This document shows, one piece after another, positions 6,193-6,991 of a stretch of 6,991 bases of DNA (within the stretch, counting starts at the first letter, position 1; every line of letters starts with the position of its first letter). The notes under the pieces were generated by a model. It worked only from the letters and a program-made list of their open reading frames with translations. It was not told the DNA's origin and searched no databases. The stretch spans positions 1 to 6,991 of the forward strand of contig JAJDFU010000144.1 of NCBI GenBank assembly GCA_020528935.1. Reading direction: 5' to 3'. Source of the stretch: Saprospiraceae bacterium (GTDB lineage: Bacteria > Bacteroidota > Bacteroidia > Chitinophagales > Saprospiraceae). The position numbers were made by a program, and so were the translations under genes.

Positions 6193-6221
6193 TTGTTTTA
6201 ACGGATATCATCTTCGGTTTG
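6193..6221 (+). promoter_or_regulatory. Possible Bacteroidota-type promoter for the propeller gene
   Basis: TTG at 6193-6195 and TCGGTTTG at 6214-6221 are separated by 18 bp. The Bacteroidota housekeeping consensus is TTTG or TTG at -33 and TAnnTTTG at -7 with about 19 bp between, so the -7 box has one mismatch. TTGCTTTG at 6219-6226 is a second -7 candidate, also one base off. Transcription from here would begin near 6228 and give an untranslated leader of about 140 bases holding the 6243-6275 hairpin. Confidence 0.3.
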
Positions 6222-6242
6222 CTTTGCTGAAAAACCGGTCAA

Positions 6243-6275
6243 AGATGGAAGGCCGGTTGAAGGTGCCTTCCATCT
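6243..6275 (+). other. 11-bp perfect hairpin in the leader of the propeller gene
   Basis: AGATGGAAGGC (6243-6253) pairs perfectly with GCCTTCCATCT (6265-6275) around an 11-base loop. The loop contains CGGTT (6254-6258), complementary to AACCG at 6233-6237 just upstream, so either an alternative hairpin or an H-type pseudoknot could form. It lies 92 bp before the ATG at 6368. It may be a leader structure or a weak terminator; the following GTTCTATATG is not a clean U tract. Confidence 0.45.
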
Positions 6276-6367
6276 GTTCTATATGAATTCCTATAGTTCT
6301 TTTCGTGCAGAATTCCGGTACCCAATGGCCGGCAGAAAGGGCGATTTTTGAAGGAAAAGCAATCCCC

Positions 6368-6928
6368 ATGCAAAAATCGATGACCCTGCTCCTTTGTCTG
6401 ATCCTTCACTTTGGAATCGCGCAAGACCAAGAGTGGCAGCGCCAAAACCCCCTTCCCGTGTTGGTCCAGCTGGAAGACGTAGACGTAGACCCCTCTGGCA
6501 TCGGGCTGGCCGTGGGCGAAGAAGGGACCGTATTTCGCACCACCGATTTTGGCGCCAACTGGGAAGCGGTGGAAAGCGGAACCGCCCTCACCTTCCTCGA
6601 GGTGTCCTTTGTGCCCGGCACCGGTGGGCAGCAAGCCTGGGCAGCCACGACCGGCAGTACACGGGTGGCCCACACTACCGATGGCGGCCAGAGCTGGTCC
6701 ATACTACCGATCGGCTTCAACCTGGCAGCCGTCAATTACCTGGCGACCCCCACGGAAGACGTCATTTATGCCTGCACAAAGAACGGATTGGTCAAGACGA
6801 CGGATCAGGGGCACAGCTGGGAGGAGGTCACGCCGGCCGCCGATCAGAATTGGGACTCCATCAGCTTCGTGGATGGCGACAACGGCTGGATGGCCACGAC
6901 CGAGGGCGCAGCATTTAAAACGACCTAA
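6368..6928 (+). CDS. Secreted YCF48/BNR-like beta-propeller protein, interrupted or partial
   Basis: I chose ATG 6368 because a signal peptide begins there (MQKSMTLLLCLILHFGIAQ, likely cleavage before QDQ). The in-frame ATG at 6305 would add 21 charged, non-hydrophobic residues in front of it. The mature part has propeller blades ending in the motif TTDxGxxW: FRTTDFGANW (56-65), HTTDGGQSW (102-110) and KTTDQGHSW (143-151). Trp spacing is 45 then 41 residues. Blade interiors read GLAVGEEGTVF, QQAWAATTGSTRVA and NGWMATTEGAAF, as in YCF48/photosystem II stability-factor-like proteins and BNR sialidase-type repeats. In Bacteroidota such proteins are usually long T9SS cargos with a C-terminal sorting domain. 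This copy stops after 186 aa at TAA 6926-6928, too few blades for a closed propeller. The stop falls on the Asp position of a fourth motif, so the gene is broken, or the sequence is wrong here. Function beyond secretion is unknown. Confidence 0.85.
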   Translation: MQKSMTLLLCLILHFGIAQDQEWQRQNPLPVLVQLEDVDVDPSGIGLAVGEEGTVFRTTDFGANWEAVESGTALTFLEVSFVPGTGGQQAWAATTGSTRVAHTTDGGQSWSILPIGFNLAAVNYLATPTEDVIYACTKNGLVKTTDQGHSWEEVTPAADQNWDSISFVDGDNGWMATTEGAAFKTT

Positions 6929-6991
6929 GCGAGCGACAACTGGACAGACACAACACCCGGACGGTTGGCTAGGCCGGACCAGCAACAACGT
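6929..6991 (+). pseudogene. In-frame continuation of the propeller gene after the TAA
   Basis: The same frame stays open from 6929 to the window end and reads ASDNWTDTTPGRLARPDQQQ. The Trp at 6941-6943 would be residue 192, exactly 41 residues after the previous motif Trp (151), so it completes a fourth TTDxGxxW motif in phase. The +1 frame from 6957 reads PDGWLGRTSNN, which also resembles blade sequence, so a frameshift near 6955 is possible as well. The rest of the gene would lie beyond the window. Confidence 0.6.

Larger units (their letters stand above)
5925..6367. other. Structured intergenic region between the two secreted-protein genes
   Basis: No gene is visible in these 443 bp; the short minus-strand frame at 5984-6178 has no recognisable protein features and overlaps the inverted repeats. 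In order the region holds a weak GAAGCG/CGCTTC pair (5946-5951, 5977-5982), a terminator-like hairpin (5999-6027), and TCCGGG twice in tandem (6034-6045). Next come a GGCTGC-AGCC-GCAGCC hairpin (6055-6070), a long imperfect helix (6101-6158), a possible promoter (6193-6221) and an 11-bp hairpin (6243-6275). GAATTCC occurs at 6285 and 6310. The stretch just before the ATG at 6368 contains AAGGAAAAG (6352-6360), which could act as a weak ribosome site. Confidence 0.65.

Noticed and set aside
6285..6323. EcoRI- and KpnI-like sites in close succession, as in a cloning polylinker
   Set aside because: Only two GAATTC and one GGTACC are present, with no other vector sequence around them; chance is sufficient.
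6239..6735. Open frames on the minus strand and in another + frame across the propeller gene
   Set aside because: The + frame from 6368 has a signal peptide and regular TTDxGxxW repeats; the others are arginine/proline-rich shadow translations.

Overview
The window looks like part of a chromosome of a Bacteroidota bacterium, most likely of the Saprospiria/Lewinella kind. The pointers are a type IX secretion (T9SS) type A C-terminal sorting domain with the YPNP motif, the secreted-protein signal peptides, a Bacteroidota-style ECF sigma factor, a CHAT protease-like protein, and little use of Shine-Dalgarno sites. This is inferred from protein style, not from a database search. All recognisable genes lie on the + strand.

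Region 1 (about 2-2780) is a three-gene cassette with overlapping reading frames. It encodes a CHAT-domain (caspase/separase-like) protein with an intact His/Cys dyad and a C-terminal membrane segment, then an ECF-type sigma-70 factor (overlap 28 bp), then a single-pass membrane protein that looks like the cognate anti-sigma factor with a TPR-like outer domain (ATGA overlap). I read it as a signalling unit in which a CHAT protease could free a sigma factor by acting on its membrane-bound inhibitor. The layout recalls the Csx29 / Csx30 / CASP-sigma proteins of type III-E CRISPR loci, but no CRISPR component is visible here. The 5' part of the CHAT gene is interrupted by two in-frame stops (44-46, 62-64), although the flanking protein sequence still reads as a CHAT-family linker.

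Region 2 (2781-3092) is a non-coding gap with one strong hairpin. Region 3 (3093-5924) is one large secreted mosaic protein of 943 aa, with a signal peptide, an N-terminal Rossmann/GATase-like region, an Ig-like module, a MAM/cleaved-adhesin-like module, a CARDB-like module and the T9SS sorting domain.

Region 4 (5925-6367) is a 443-bp non-coding region rich in RNA-like structure. It holds a perfect 13-bp terminator-like hairpin, an 18-bp helix whose G-U pairs only work as + strand RNA, a possible Bacteroidota-type promoter, and an 11-bp hairpin with pseudoknot potential. Region 5 (6368-6991) is the start of a secreted YCF48/BNR-type beta-propeller. It is cut by an in-frame TAA at 6926 exactly where the repeat expects its conserved Asp, and the frame stays open to the window end. 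Because reading-frame damage falls within about 65 bases of both ends and nowhere else, low-quality contig ends are a serious alternative to real gene decay.
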